From Sinorhizobium mexicanum (lineage in GTDB: Bacteria; Pseudomonadota; Alphaproteobacteria; Rhizobiales; Rhizobiaceae), in NCBI RefSeq assembly GCF_013488225.1, contig NZ_CP041241.1, positions 992,001-1,056,000 of the forward strand: DNA of 64,000 bases, read 5' to 3'. Each line of letters starts with the position of its first letter. Within the stretch, counting starts at the first letter, position 1. Below, piece by piece: positions 37,671-47,355 of the stretch. The position numbers and the translations under genes are program-made. The notes beneath the pieces were generated by a model. The model searched no databases. It was not told the origin of the DNA and saw nothing but the letters and a program-made list of their open reading frames with translations.

Positions 37671-38564
37671 TCAACCCGGTCTGTCCCGGAGCAGTCGACG
37701 CACGGTCGTCTCCGCTGAAGGCTGCCAGGCAGGCATAGTCCGGCCGAATATCTCTGCAAATCTGGCGCAAGACAAAGACGAATTGGCCGGACGACGCGCG
37801 GGCGCCGGGAAATCTGTTGTCGGGACGTTCCGCACGCGCGCCGACGGGCCGCCATGAGTGCCGCTCACGGAGAGAACATGGCGGGCAAGATCGGCGCGGC
37901 TTGCGATGCCGGTCCCTGACAAGTGGTAAATGCCGGATACTTGATCACGGTTGCGTTGGGTCATCAGACCGGCTGCGACAAGGATAGCGTCCGCCAGATC
38001 CAGAGCCGACGATGGGTTGCCCCATTGGTCGTTGACGACGGCGATTTCCTCGTGATCCTCGGCGAGCTGCAACATGGTTTTCACGAAATTCTTGCCAAAG
38101 GGGCTATAGACCCAACCAGTCCGCAGGACGACATGGAGGGGATTCGCCGTGACCACGGCCCTCTCGCCAGCCAGTTTTGAAGCGCCGTAGACGCTGAGCG
38201 GAGCAGGTGTGTCGTCTTCGCAATAGCTGCCCTCCTTTGTCCCGTCGAAGACATAGTCGGTGGAAAGGTGGATGACCGGCACATCGAGGGAGGCCGCCGC
38301 TTCGGCAACCGCTCCGGCGCCGAGCGCGTTGATTGCGAAGGCCTTTTCCGCCTCGCTCTCGGCCTGGTCCACGGCGGTGTAGGCTGCAGCCGAAACGACC
38401 AAATCAGGCCGGCAGCGTTCGATCGCGGGCAGGATCGTTTCCATGCGGGCCAAATCGAGATCCGGCCTCCCGACCGTGATGATCTCGATATCCGGCCGTC
38501 CACACGCCCGTTCAACGAGGCTCTGCGCCAGTTGCCCCCGGGAGCCCGTCACGACAATTTTCAC
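37671..38564 (-). CDS. rfbD: dTDP-4-dehydrorhamnose reductase (WgaJ/ExpA10)
   Basis: A 297-residue SDR enzyme reducing dTDP-4-keto-rhamnose to dTDP-L-rhamnose. NAD(P) loop GSRGQLAQSL, then VSAAAYTAVDQAESE, LSTDYVFDG, and the Y-x3-K pair in SVYGASKLAGE. The GTG at 38564 is chosen because the family begins (M/V)KIVVTG, GGAG precedes it, and GTGA overlaps the rfbB stop by four bases. An ATG six codons upstream is possible. Last gene of the wga operon, position ExpA10. Confidence 0.93.
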   Translation of the reverse strand: MKIVVTGSRGQLAQSLVERACGRPDIEIITVGRPDLDLARMETILPAIERCRPDLVVSAAAYTAVDQAESEAEKAFAINALGAGAVAEAAASLDVPVIHLSTDYVFDGTKEGSYCEDDTPAPLSVYGASKLAGERAVVTANPLHVVLRTGWVYSPFGKNFVKTMLQLAEDHEEIAVVNDQWGNPSSALDLADAILVAAGLMTQRNRDQVSGIYHLSGTGIASRADLARHVLSVSGTHGGPSARVRNVPTTDFPAPARRPANSSLSCARFAEIFGRTMPAWQPSAETTVRRLLRDRPG

Positions 38565-39631
38565 GCAACGCTCCGATGGCATCCGCCAAGGCGCGCGCCG
38601 TTGTAGCGCTCGCGCCGGATCGGCTCCCACCACCAGCTGTTGGCAAGATACCAATCGATCGTATCGCTCAGACCTGCCTCGAAACCCTGCTTTGGCCGCC
38701 AGCCGAGTTCGCGCTCGATCTTGGAGGGATCGATCGCATACCGCCGGTCGTGGCCGGGCCGGTCGGCGACAAGCGTGATGAGGTCCCGATAACTTTTCCC
38801 GTCCTTGCGCGGCAGGCGGATGTCGAGCAGGTCGCAGATGCTCTCTACCACCGACAGATTGTTGCGCGCGGCCCGGGCACCGATGTTGTAGCTCTCCCCC
38901 GGCCTTCCCTCCCTCATCACCAACTCCAGCGCGCGTGCATGGTCGTCGACGTGGAGCCAGTCGCGAACGTTCGCACCCGATCCATAGAGCGGCAGCGGCT
39001 TTTCCTCGATCGCATTGATGATCGTCAGCGGGATTAGCTTCTCGGGAAAATGAAACGGCCCGTAATTGTTGGAGGAGTGCGAGAGCACAACCGGCAGCCC
39101 ATACGTCTGATGCCAGGCACGCACGAAATGATCCGCCGCCGCCTTGGAGGCCGCATAAGGCGACGAAGGCGCGTAGCGCGTCCCTTCGACAAAAACACCG
39201 CCGGAGAAAGGGAGATCCCCGAATACTTCGTCGGTGGAGACATGGTGAAACCGAAACCGATCGCGCGCTGTTGGGCCGAGCTCCGACCAATAGGCGAGCG
39301 CCGCGCAAAGCAGACGGACCGTGCCGAGGACGTTCGTTTCCGCAAATGCGCCGGGCCCGTCGATCGATCGATCGACATGGCTCTCGGCAGCGAGATGCAT
39401 GACAGCGTCGACGCGCTCGAGACGCATGATGTCCAGCAGAGATTGCTCGTTGCGGATATCCGCCCGGTAAAAAGCATAGTTCGGGTGATTGTCCACCGCG
39501 CGCAGGGACTGAAGATTGCCGGCATAGGTCAGCTTGTCGACATTGACGACACGCTCGGCGCCATTCGCAACGAGATGCCGGCAGACCGCAGAGCCGATGA
39601 AGCCGGCGCCTCCTGTAATGAGAACACGCAT
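38561..39631 (-). CDS. rfbB: dTDP-glucose 4,6-dehydratase (WgaI/ExpA9)
   Basis: A 356-residue SDR enzyme. NAD loop ITGGAGFIGSAVCRHL, MHLAAESHVDRSIDGP, HVSTDEVFGDL, Y-x3-K in YAASKAAADHFVRAW, and SNNYGPFHFPEKLIPLTI. Makes dTDP-4-keto-6-deoxyglucose. Starts nine bases after rfbC stops and overlaps rfbD. The order rfbA-C-B-D on the minus strand corresponds to expA7-A10 of S. meliloti. Confidence 0.96.
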   Translation of the reverse strand: MRVLITGGAGFIGSAVCRHLVANGAERVVNVDKLTYAGNLQSLRAVDNHPNYAFYRADIRNEQSLLDIMRLERVDAVMHLAAESHVDRSIDGPGAFAETNVLGTVRLLCAALAYWSELGPTARDRFRFHHVSTDEVFGDLPFSGGVFVEGTRYAPSSPYAASKAAADHFVRAWHQTYGLPVVLSHSSNNYGPFHFPEKLIPLTIINAIEEKPLPLYGSGANVRDWLHVDDHARALELVMREGRPGESYNIGARAARNNLSVVESICDLLDIRLPRKDGKSYRDLITLVADRPGHDRRYAIDPSKIERELGWRPKQGFEAGLSDTIDWYLANSWWWEPIRRERYNGARLGGCHRSVA

Positions 39632-39640
39632 GGCTGCCCC

Positions 39641-40204
39641 TCACCCACGAGTTTCAAAGAGGCCGGCATCGGCCAGCAGCGGCGCGTCCCTGTCTTTCGC
39701 GGACAGTAGCAGATGGTCGACGGCGACCGGCCATCTTATGTCGATCTGCGGGTCGTCGAAGCGGATCGCACGATCATGTTCTGCGGAATAGTGCTCACTC
39801 ACCTTGTATTGAACCTCCGTCTCGGGCTCGAGGGTGACAAAACCATGGGCGAATCCTGCGGGCACCAGAACCTGGTTCCACCTTTCGGCCGAGAGTTCGA
39901 CCGCAATCCATTGCGCGAATGTCGGCGATCCCTTGCGGATATCGACGACCACATCGAACGCCCTCCCCCGAACGACGCGGACGAGCTTGGCCTGCGCGCG
40001 TGGCGGAAGCTGGTAATGCAGGCCGCGTAACGTGCCCGCCGCCGCGGAATAGGAGTGGTTGTCCTGCACGAAGGCGAGCCGGATGCCGTGCGCCAGCAAA
40101 TTCTGGGCATTGTAGGTCTCCGAAAAGAAGCCCCGCTCGTCACCAAACTTGCGCGGCACGATTTCCAGGACGCCATCGAGGCCCAGGGCTCTTATCTCAA
40201 GCAT
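39641..40204 (-). CDS. rfbC: dTDP-4-dehydrorhamnose 3,5-epimerase (WgaH/ExpA8)
   Basis: A 187-residue cupin-fold epimerase. [32 protein letters not shown] (catalytic His), [19 protein letters not shown] and [20 protein letters not shown] are the family blocks. ATG at 40204 has GGGAG upstream and overlaps the rfbA stop by eight bases; a TTG at 40210 would add two residues. Cytoplasmic nucleotide-sugar synthesis. Confidence 0.95.
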   Translation of the reverse strand: MLEIRALGLDGVLEIVPRKFGDERGFFSETYNAQNLLAHGIRLAFVQDNHSYSAAAGTLRGLHYQLPPRAQAKLVRVVRGRAFDVVVDIRKGSPTFAQWIAVELSAERWNQVLVPAGFAHGFVTLEPETEVQYKVSEHYSAEHDRAIRFDDPQIDIRWPVAVDHLLLSAKDRDAPLLADAGLFETRG

Positions 40205-41078
40205 CGGCAAGCTCCCTGATGCGTCGCTGGAGGTAGGTCGCGTACTCGTTCTTGCCGAGCAAGGCGGCGCGTTCGAGCACCTGTTCGGCAGAGACGTAGC
40301 CGAGCTCGAAGGCGATCTCTTCCGGGCACATGATCTTCACGCCCTGGCGATGCTCGATCGTACGCACGAAGGAGGCGGCATCGTGCAGACTGTCATGAGT
40401 GCCTGTATCGAGCCAGGCAAAACCCCGGCCGAGCCGGCAGACGTGAAGGTCACCGCGGTCAAGATAGGCGCGGTTGACGTCGGTGATTTCCAGCTCGCCG
40501 CGGGCGGACGGTCTGATCGAGGCTGCGATATCGAGCACGGTGTTCTCGTAGAAATAGAGGCCTGTTACGGCCCAGCTCGAGTTCGGCCGTTGCGGCTTTT
40601 CCTCGATGGTCTCGGCGCGACCGTTGTGGCTATTGAAGCTCACGACGCCATAACGCTCGGGATCGTCCACGCGATAGGCGAAGATCGTAGCGCCACTTTT
40701 GCGAGCCGCCGCCTCGCGGCAGAGTTCGGGAAGGCCCGCACCGTAGAAGATATTGTCCCCAAGGATCAGCGCGACGGGACTGTTCCCGACAAATTTGCGG
40801 CCGATGATGAAAGCTTCCGCGAGGCCATTCGGCTCGGACTGCTCGGCATAGGAGATCGAGAGGCCGAGCTGACTTCCGTCGCCAAGCAGTTCCTCGAACA
40901 GCGGCCTGTCCCTCGGCATGGTGATTACCAGAATGTCGCGAATTCCCGCCAGCATGAGCGTGCCGAGCGGGTAATAGATCATCGGCTTGTCGTGGACCGG
41001 CAGCAATTGCTTCGAGACCGAGATCGTTACCGGGTAGAGCCTAGTCCCTCTGCCGCCTGCGAGAATGATTCCCTTCAT
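40197..41078 (-). CDS. rfbA: glucose-1-phosphate thymidylyltransferase (WgaG/ExpA7)
   Basis: A 293-residue nucleotidyltransferase making dTDP-glucose. N-terminal signature [16 protein letters not shown], then [26 protein letters not shown], and [22 protein letters not shown] 41078 begins the family core; the frame continues upstream to 41180 but without coding sense. It follows wgaF by 52 bp. S. meliloti EPS II is described as glucose and galactose with acetyl and pyruvyl groups and no rhamnose, so why the cluster keeps a full rhamnose set is an open question. Confidence 0.95.
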   Translation of the reverse strand: MKGIILAGGRGTRLYPVTISVSKQLLPVHDKPMIYYPLGTLMLAGIRDILVITMPRDRPLFEELLGDGSQLGLSISYAEQSEPNGLAEAFIIGRKFVGNSPVALILGDNIFYGAGLPELCREAAARKSGATIFAYRVDDPERYGVVSFNSHNGRAETIEEKPQRPNSSWAVTGLYFYENTVLDIAASIRPSARGELEITDVNRAYLDRGDLHVCRLGRGFAWLDTGTHDSLHDAASFVRTIEHRQGVKIMCPEEIAFELGYVSAEQVLERAALLGKNEYATYLQRRIRELADA

Positions 41079-41130
41079 GCGGTGCCTCCCGGCGTGGTCA
41101 AAGTCCGCTTGCGGCTGTTGAACGTCCCCC

Positions 41131-42258
41131 TCATCTCGCCCGCGCCCCTTCGATTTCGGCCGGTCGGATCGCTGCAGCACCGGCGGGGCTCAACTTGCCG
41201 CAGCGCCAGAGGCTGTAGGACGGTTCACTGTCCCAATCGTAGTAATACGCTGCCGCCAGCCGCCCTACCTCCATCTGTTCGCCGAGGATTGTGCGCATGG
41301 CGCGCACCGCTCCCTCTCGCGCCCGGTCATCGAAGGGGCAGGAACGCGCGGTATTGGCAATACCCCATTCCGTCACCCAGCACGGCTTGGCTCGTTCGGC
41401 TGCCCGGCAGAAATCGAGGAGGCTCCGTACATGAGTGGCCAATACTGCGGGCGTCTTCCGCCCAGGATAGAGGTGGACGCCGTAGGCATCGACGAGACTG
41501 TCGGCACCACGCTGGCGAAGAGCCGCGACGAACACGCGCGGATCAAGCCGTTCCACGCCGCGCTTGTCGGCCTCCTTGGCGCTCGTGTCGGAAAGGCCGG
41601 CGGAAACGACGGTTGCGTTGTGGCTGTGCACAGTGGCACGCACCTCGCCGCGGCTGATCTCCAGGACACGGACATACTTGTCCAGACCCCGCTCGAACGC
41701 CAGCCGGTCTTTAAGATCGGCGATGCTGTGCGCCGTCGAAGCGCCCGGCTTCCGGTAGACGGCAAGGTCGCCGTTGTAGCCGGCATGGTTGATCTCGTTT
41801 CCGGGCTCGATCGCTTCGAGGCGAATGCCGAGCGCATCGATGCGTTGAAGTGCCTCGCGCAAACCCTTGCGGTAGCGATCGAGATCGAGGTCGGAGAGCC
41901 GATAGATGTCCCATATACGGCCGAATCCTGTGCGCGGGCGGGCGCTCTCGGGATAGTAGCTCTTATTCGCAAGCTGGATTTCGAGAAGAATCCTGAGACC
42001 GAGCCGACTGGCGATCGCCACCGCCTCGATGCTCTTCTCCACCGGTCGCGACAGAGAGAGACGCACGTCGGTCGCTCCACTCGAAGCGATTTCCTTGAGT
42101 ATTCTCTCCTGCTCACCATGGGACAGCCATCCGAGGTTCACCCGGTTTATCCCGATGCGCGTAGCCGGAGCGTCATCGGGATAGGCAGGCCGTACGAGCG
42201 CAAGCCACCCGCTCAAGGCGACTGCCGCCGCCCCTACCCACAGCCTAGAGGCCGACAT
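41131..42258 (-). CDS. wgaF: secreted glycoside-hydrolase-like protein (WgaF/ExpA6)
   Basis: A 375-residue exported protein. A signal peptide covers about residues 1-26 ([20 protein letters not shown]). The rest reads as a TIM-barrel glycosidase of the GH5/GH39 (clan A) kind. [13 protein letters not shown] supplies the N-E acid/base pair and [10 protein letters not shown] the nucleophile glutamate. A role in trimming or releasing galactoglucan in the periplasm is inferred. It overlaps the upstream pyruvyltransferase by 14 bp and matches ExpA6 by position. Confidence 0.8.
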   Translation of the reverse strand: MSASRLWVGAAAVALSGWLALVRPAYPDDAPATRIGINRVNLGWLSHGEQERILKEIASSGATDVRLSLSRPVEKSIEAVAIASRLGLRILLEIQLANKSYYPESARPRTGFGRIWDIYRLSDLDLDRYRKGLREALQRIDALGIRLEAIEPGNEINHAGYNGDLAVYRKPGASTAHSIADLKDRLAFERGLDKYVRVLEISRGEVRATVHSHNATVVSAGLSDTSAKEADKRGVERLDPRVFVAALRQRGADSLVDAYGVHLYPGRKTPAVLATHVRSLLDFCRAAERAKPCWVTEWGIANTARSCPFDDRAREGAVRAMRTILGEQMEVGRLAAAYYYDWDSEPSYSLWRCGKLSPAGAAAIRPAEIEGARAR

Positions 42259-43417
42259 GGGCCAGAGCAGTGCGGAAGTTGGCTTCACAAGCCGAATACC
42301 GGTCGATGACGGCCTGCGAGTCGATCTTGGAAAGGAAATTCGCGAGATAGGCCTTCCTGTCCGCCTCGCGGTTCCAGATCGCGGCTTCCATATAGGGGAA
42401 GCCGATGAACTCCAGCATCTCGCGCATGCGGTCATCGACCGCGATCATGAGCGAGGGCACCCCCGCCTGCATGCCGATGATGCAGCCATGGAACCGGCGG
42501 CCGAAGCAAAGATCGCGGGAACTGACCCAGCTTCGCCAATGGTTCGTGTCGAAGAAGACCAACAGCTCATGCTTCCTCTGCCACTTCTCGGAATGCTTGT
42601 ACTCGGTCTGCCCGGTGATGCGTCCGCTTGCCCGGTCGTACACAGGCACGTCGTCCTCGCCGGGCAGGGAGAGGTTATAGGCAACCACTTCGTCCTGGAC
42701 GACGTAGCTTGCCACACTGTCGGGCTTCAGGAGCGCGTGCGCATCGACGATCGTATCGGCGACGCTGCCGAGATAGCCACCGAAGGCGATTTTCTGGGCC
42801 GTGGCCAACTCCGGATTGGCAAGAGCGGTGAGTGAGCGCTTCATCTCGTTCGGGGCAAAGAAAAGCGACGGGCAGCCCGTCGGCCTTACGGATTTCATGC
42901 CTTGCTCCCTGAGGAACTCGGCGGTGAAATAACCGCGCGTCAGGAAGAAGCTCTCTTTCTTTTTGAGCACGTCCAGGAATTTGAGGGTGCCGGCCGGCAG
43001 CTTTTCCTTCAGCCCCTCTCTGCGCTGTATGCCGATGCCCATCACCACCACGGGCATCTTCAGCTTTTCGAACACCTCAGCTTCGAGATCTGCGGAATAA
43101 CCGGGCCGCAACAGATTGGCCGAGGCGAAGACACAGATGTCGAACTCCTCGTTGAAGCGCGCGTAAACATCGTTCGAGTTGCGGCTGTTGGCGAGATGCC
43201 AGAACGGCACATAGGTGACGTCATGTCCGCGCAGGGCGTGGGCGGCACCTTCGCCGATCAGATAGTTGCCCGTGTTGGCGATCTTCCGCACCTGGTCGAT
43301 GAGGTCTTTCTTTGTCCTCACCTCATCGAAATAGGGCCTGTGGCGAACCTCCGACCCGGATACGCCCGCTACGGTACGCTGCAGATACGACGGGATTCCT
43401 GTAAGCAAGACACGCAT
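42245..43417 (-). CDS. wgaE: polysaccharide pyruvyltransferase (WgaE/ExpA5)
   Basis: A 390-residue member of the CsaB-like pyruvyltransferase family, which adds pyruvate ketals from phosphoenolpyruvate to sugars. NTGNYLIGEGAAHAL near the start, VVVMGIGIQRREGL, and the C-terminal GRRFHGCIIGMQAGVPSLMI with the family R-x-H-G motif. Clearly paralogous to the next gene upstream (shared NTGNYLIGEGA, RRFHG, VPSLM-AVDDRMREML blocks). EPS II carries pyruvyl groups, which fits. Start 43417 matches the family start RVLLTGIP. Confidence 0.9.
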   Translation of the reverse strand: MRVLLTGIPSYLQRTVAGVSGSEVRHRPYFDEVRTKKDLIDQVRKIANTGNYLIGEGAAHALRGHDVTYVPFWHLANSRNSNDVYARFNEEFDICVFASANLLRPGYSADLEAEVFEKLKMPVVVMGIGIQRREGLKEKLPAGTLKFLDVLKKKESFFLTRGYFTAEFLREQGMKSVRPTGCPSLFFAPNEMKRSLTALANPELATAQKIAFGGYLGSVADTIVDAHALLKPDSVASYVVQDEVVAYNLSLPGEDDVPVYDRASGRITGQTEYKHSEKWQRKHELLVFFDTNHWRSWVSSRDLCFGRRFHGCIIGMQAGVPSLMIAVDDRMREMLEFIGFPYMEAAIWNREADRKAYLANFLSKIDSQAVIDRYSACEANFRTALAHVGL

Positions 43418-43460
43418 CGAAACACCTGATTTCTGAAATGCGGGACCGCCCCGCGAAGGA

Positions 43461-44639
43461 TTATTGGCCGATGCCGATTTCGCGCAGCGCCGAGCGGAAG
43501 GTGCGCTCGCGATCGGAATATCTGTCGGTGAGTTCGGATGCGTTGAGCCCGGCCAGGTGATCGGCAACGAACTCGGCCCGGTTTTCCGCCGTGTCCACAT
43601 CCGTGGCATCCACGGCGGGCAGGCCCGTATAGCCGAGCATTTCGCGCATCCGGTCGTCCACCGCCACCATCAGGCTTGGGACACCCGCCTGCATGGCGAT
43701 GATCGAACCGTGGAAGCGCCGCCCGAAATTGAAGTCCATGGACGAAGCCCAGGCACGCCACTGGTTCGTATCGAAGAAGGTGCGGATGTCGAAGGCTGTC
43801 TTCAGCCGGTCCGTGCCTGGATAGCTGAGCTCGCCGAGCATCGAACCCGAGGCGGAATCATAGACGCGCCCGTCGCCATTCGCCTCCACCTTCATGTCGA
43901 AGTGCAGGAACTCGTCCTGGATTACGTATTGAGGGCGCGAGCCCTCGGGCGCCAGAGCATGGGCATCGACGATCGTGTCGTGGTTGGCGCCGAGATAGCC
44001 GGAGAAGATCGTCCGCGCTTTGCCGACTTTCACATGCGGCAGCTTCTTCAGCGACGCGCGCATGTTGTCTGGCATGAAATAGACGGAGGGGCAGCCCGTC
44101 GGCTGAACGTAGGAAAACCCCTGGTCCTTCAGGAAGCCTGCCGTCTCGAACCCCCGCGTGAGGAAATAGTGCTCTCGCTCCTTGAGGACGTTCAGGAGCC
44201 GCTTCGTGCCCTCAGGCAGGCTGTTCTCGAGATCCCGGCGGTTCTGGAGACCAATGCCGAGCATGACGATCGGCATCTTCAGTTTGCTCAACACTTCGGC
44301 TTCCGCGTCGGCGGAGAGGCCCTTGCGCAGAAGGTTCGCGCAGGTGAACACGCAGATGTCGAAATTGGCGTTGAATTCTTCCAGACCAACACCATTCTTG
44401 CTGCAGTTGAAGAGATGCCAGAACGGCACCTGCTTCGCATGCGGCGCGATCGCGCGGAGCGCCCCTTCGCCAATCAGGTAGTTTCCTGTATTGCTGATAT
44501 TGCGAAGCTCCTGAAGAAACTCCTCTTTTGTCTCCGGTTGTTTCTGCCGCTCCGAATAGGACACCGACAGGCCGTGAGCGCCATTGGCAAGGCGCGTGTA
44601 GTGGCCAGGAATTCCCGTCACGAGGATTCTTGGACGCAT
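43461..44639 (-). CDS. wgaD: polysaccharide pyruvyltransferase (WgaD/ExpA4)
   Basis: A 392-residue pyruvyltransferase, paralogue of wgaE: NTGNYLIGEGALRAI, IVMLGIGLQNRRDLE, and GRRFHGSIIAMQAGVPSLMV. Start 44639 gives the matching N-terminus RPRILVTGIPGH. It lies 43 bp before wgaE on the same strand. Two adjacent paralogues suggest pyruvylation of two positions or a heteromeric enzyme. Confidence 0.9.
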   Translation of the reverse strand: MRPRILVTGIPGHYTRLANGAHGLSVSYSERQKQPETKEEFLQELRNISNTGNYLIGEGALRAIAPHAKQVPFWHLFNCSKNGVGLEEFNANFDICVFTCANLLRKGLSADAEAEVLSKLKMPIVMLGIGLQNRRDLENSLPEGTKRLLNVLKEREHYFLTRGFETAGFLKDQGFSYVQPTGCPSVYFMPDNMRASLKKLPHVKVGKARTIFSGYLGANHDTIVDAHALAPEGSRPQYVIQDEFLHFDMKVEANGDGRVYDSASGSMLGELSYPGTDRLKTAFDIRTFFDTNQWRAWASSMDFNFGRRFHGSIIAMQAGVPSLMVAVDDRMREMLGYTGLPAVDATDVDTAENRAEFVADHLAGLNASELTDRYSDRERTFRSALREIGIGQ

Positions 44640-44676
44640 GCAATAGACCCTTCTTCTTGAAACCGGCGCGGGCGTG

Positions 44677-47355
44677 TCAGCCCACCGCCGCAACTCCGGG
44701 ATTGGACGTCTCGCGCCCGCGAATGACCGTCGCGCGCGAGAGGGATGAATTGTTCACTGAGCGGTCGCACCAACCGAGGAACTCGGAGAAGGAGGAGGCC
44801 CACGAGCGACGTGCAGCGGTTCTCAGGCACCCCTCCATGAGGGGCGCGAGCTTCTCGCGATTGTGAGCCACCTCGGCGATGACTTTCGCCATGTCCCGCA
44901 CCACCTGGGGATCGGCGGCGGCGTCGATCAGGATGCCGTCCTCGCCATCCGTTATAAGCTCGTCGACGGCGCCAACGGCGGTGGCGATCGGAACGCAGCC
45001 GAGCTGCTGCGCCTCGGCGATCATCAATGGTGCCCCTTCCCAACGCGATGGCATCAGGAGGACGTCCGCCCACCCCAGGGCTTTGACGAGATCCTTGCTC
45101 GCAAAGACCGGCGGGCGCACGTCAACACCAAGGTCCTTCAGCCGATCCGTCCACGATACGGTGGCGTCCGCAAGGATCTCGCCACCAATCGCCCTGGCGT
45201 CGAAAGGTACGCGCGAGGCCCTGAGCTCCGCGATCGCAGCAGCCAGGCGGTCGATCCCCTTCTGCTGATCGAGCCGGCCCATATAGAGGACCCGCAGCCG
45301 GTCGTCCCTGCGCTCGATCCGCCTGACCGACAGTACCTCGGACAAGATTTTGGGCGGTACGGAGAAGCTCGCGCCGTTAGGCACGGCAAAGGTCTTCTCG
45401 TGCGGGACGCCGAAGCTATGCAGATAGATTTTGAGCTGCTCCGAGCAGGTCAGGAAAGCGTCGTAGCAATGTTCGTGGGCGATTGCCGCGAACGGCTGTC
45501 CAGCAGGCCTTTTGAACCCCGTATTGTCGACGACGTGAAGATAGCATGCGGTACGGGTTCCCTCGGCTCGCAGGCGCGCGATGAGCGGATGCACCGCCAT
45601 GACGTGATTGTTGATTATGAGGTCGAAACCGGAAAGCTGACCCTTGAGCGCCGCCCAATCGACCTCATGGCCCTCGGCTATGAAGTCCTGCCCCAGGAAC
45701 CAACCGGAACCACCCCAGGCGGGAATGCCCTGGTCCCAGAAGTGAATATAATCGAAGCTCCCGTCGAACTCGTCGATCACGTCCATCCTCGACGTTCCGA
45801 GCACGAACAGGTGAGTTTCGTAGCCGTTCGCCTTCAGTTCACGCGCCGCCGCATAGACCACCTTTTCGGCGCCGCCGAACGATGCGTTCGGAACGAGCAG
45901 CGCCGCAGTGCGCTTGCCGCCCTCGCTATGCCCGAGCGGCAGGACGGGCGCGCCGCCGAGCTCGTGGCGGAGCGCCTTGTGGAGTTCCGCGTAAGGGACG
46001 AGTCGCGCCGGGCGCCAGGTCCAACGGCGGCCAGCCGTGCGGCGCAGCGGGCTGGTCGCGATGGCGTTGATGCAGTTGATCATCACCTGCTGCGGCGTGA
46101 TCAGCGAACGGCGCGGCAAGGTTCTCGGGAAGGGAAAACGCACCTTCAGGACCGCCGATGTGGGCCATACCTGCTGGTTGCCGATCGAGGCGAACCAGTC
46201 GAGCGCATTGTTCTGAATCACGTCGCGCACGAGCGAGGTCGGCAGGAAGATGAGGTCGGCGTGCCCGACATGCGCCCCGGCCTCATGAAAGACCGGCTCG
46301 ATCTTGCGTTGCGCGGCATCATTGCCGAGCTGGACGAAGACCACGTTGGCCCTCTCGCTCAAGCGCTCCAGATGGGCAAGCACATTCGGCAGCATGCGCG
46401 AGCGCAGCAGCAGGTCGAGGGTGGCGCCGCTTCCGGCGATCAGGAACGGCGGGAAATGCACGTTATCCGGCTCGCCGACGCTCGCCCAGAAGGCTGGGAT
46501 GATATCGTCGAGACGAAGCTTGTGAGGTGCCTTCGTCGGATCGGTGAAGAAGGAGATCGCGGCATCTTCCGTCCGCGCGAAGAGATAGCGCGGGCATTCC
46601 TCATGTTCGAAATCGACGAGCATCGGCCGCTGGAAAAGTGCCCTGTGGCGTTTTCTGAGGAAGCTCACCGAGGCGGCGCGATCACGGTTGGCTTCCTTGA
46701 AGCGGCTTTCCGCCCGCAGCCGGTACTCGAACGTGGTGTCGTGACATGGCGTTCCAACAAATCCCTGCTCGATGCAGGACAGCCAGAACTCCCAGTCTTC
46801 GAAGCCGTTCTGCCTGTCGTCGTTGAAGCGGACACCGGCACGGAATACGTCCATCGAGATCATCGAGCCCGTGTCGCAGATATTGTCGGTAATGCAGTGA
46901 ACAAGCCGCGAGTAGCGGTTGCCGTAGTGGGCACGCCAGCTCACCGAGAAAGTGTCGATATTGGTGTAGACCCAGCCACACCCGCTCGAGGCGAGTTGCC
47001 GGTAGAGGGTTTCGATCGTGCCCGGCAGGACGCGGTTATCGGCATCGAGGAAGTAGACGGCTCGTGCCTCCGGAAGATTTTCGAGCACATAGTCGATCGC
47101 GCGGTTGCGCGCTCCACCCGGCCCGGCATTCGTTCCGAACAGGACATGAACCGCCGGATGTGCCGCGGCATAGAGGAGCAACTGGTCGAAGGTCTCCTGC
47201 CGAGGATCGCCGTCGACCGATACGACCACCGCAATCCTGCATTCGGAAACGGTCGATGCCAGCACCGATTCGATCGCCTCCAGGACGAGCGCCGCATGGC
47301 CGTAGAGCGGCATGGCGACTGCGATAAGGTCCGAAACGCCCCTATTGCCGGACAT
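44677..47355 (-). CDS. wgaB: two-domain glycosyltransferase GT2 + GT4 (WgaB/ExpA23)
   Basis: An 892-residue protein. Residues about 8-250 form a GT2 domain (IAVAMPLYGHAALVLEAIES, GPGGARNRAIDYVL, VYFLDADNRVLP with D-x-D, and QNGFEDWEFWL). A middle segment (about 280-470) is unassigned. Residues about 480-870 form a GT4 domain (NASFGGAEKVVYAAARELKA, RVLYMGRLDQQKGIDRLAAA, and EGAPLMIAEAQQLGCVPIAT with the E-x7-E pair). Two catalytic domains in one chain fit an alternating two-sugar repeat such as glucose-galactose. Overlaps wgaA by 14 bp. Corresponds to ExpA23 of S. meliloti. Confidence 0.92.
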   Translation of the reverse strand: MSGNRGVSDLIAVAMPLYGHAALVLEAIESVLASTVSECRIAVVVSVDGDPRQETFDQLLLYAAAHPAVHVLFGTNAGPGGARNRAIDYVLENLPEARAVYFLDADNRVLPGTIETLYRQLASSGCGWVYTNIDTFSVSWRAHYGNRYSRLVHCITDNICDTGSMISMDVFRAGVRFNDDRQNGFEDWEFWLSCIEQGFVGTPCHDTTFEYRLRAESRFKEANRDRAASVSFLRKRHRALFQRPMLVDFEHEECPRYLFARTEDAAISFFTDPTKAPHKLRLDDIIPAFWASVGEPDNVHFPPFLIAGSGATLDLLLRSRMLPNVLAHLERLSERANVVFVQLGNDAAQRKIEPVFHEAGAHVGHADLIFLPTSLVRDVIQNNALDWFASIGNQQVWPTSAVLKVRFPFPRTLPRRSLITPQQVMINCINAIATSPLRRTAGRRWTWRPARLVPYAELHKALRHELGGAPVLPLGHSEGGKRTAALLVPNASFGGAEKVVYAAARELKANGYETHLFVLGTSRMDVIDEFDGSFDYIHFWDQGIPAWGGSGWFLGQDFIAEGHEVDWAALKGQLSGFDLIINNHVMAVHPLIARLRAEGTRTACYLHVVDNTGFKRPAGQPFAAIAHEHCYDAFLTCSEQLKIYLHSFGVPHEKTFAVPNGASFSVPPKILSEVLSVRRIERRDDRLRVLYMGRLDQQKGIDRLAAAIAELRASRVPFDARAIGGEILADATVSWTDRLKDLGVDVRPPVFASKDLVKALGWADVLLMPSRWEGAPLMIAEAQQLGCVPIATAVGAVDELITDGEDGILIDAAADPQVVRDMAKVIAEVAHNREKLAPLMEGCLRTAARRSWASSFSEFLGWCDRSVNNSSLSRATVIRGRETSNPGVAAVG

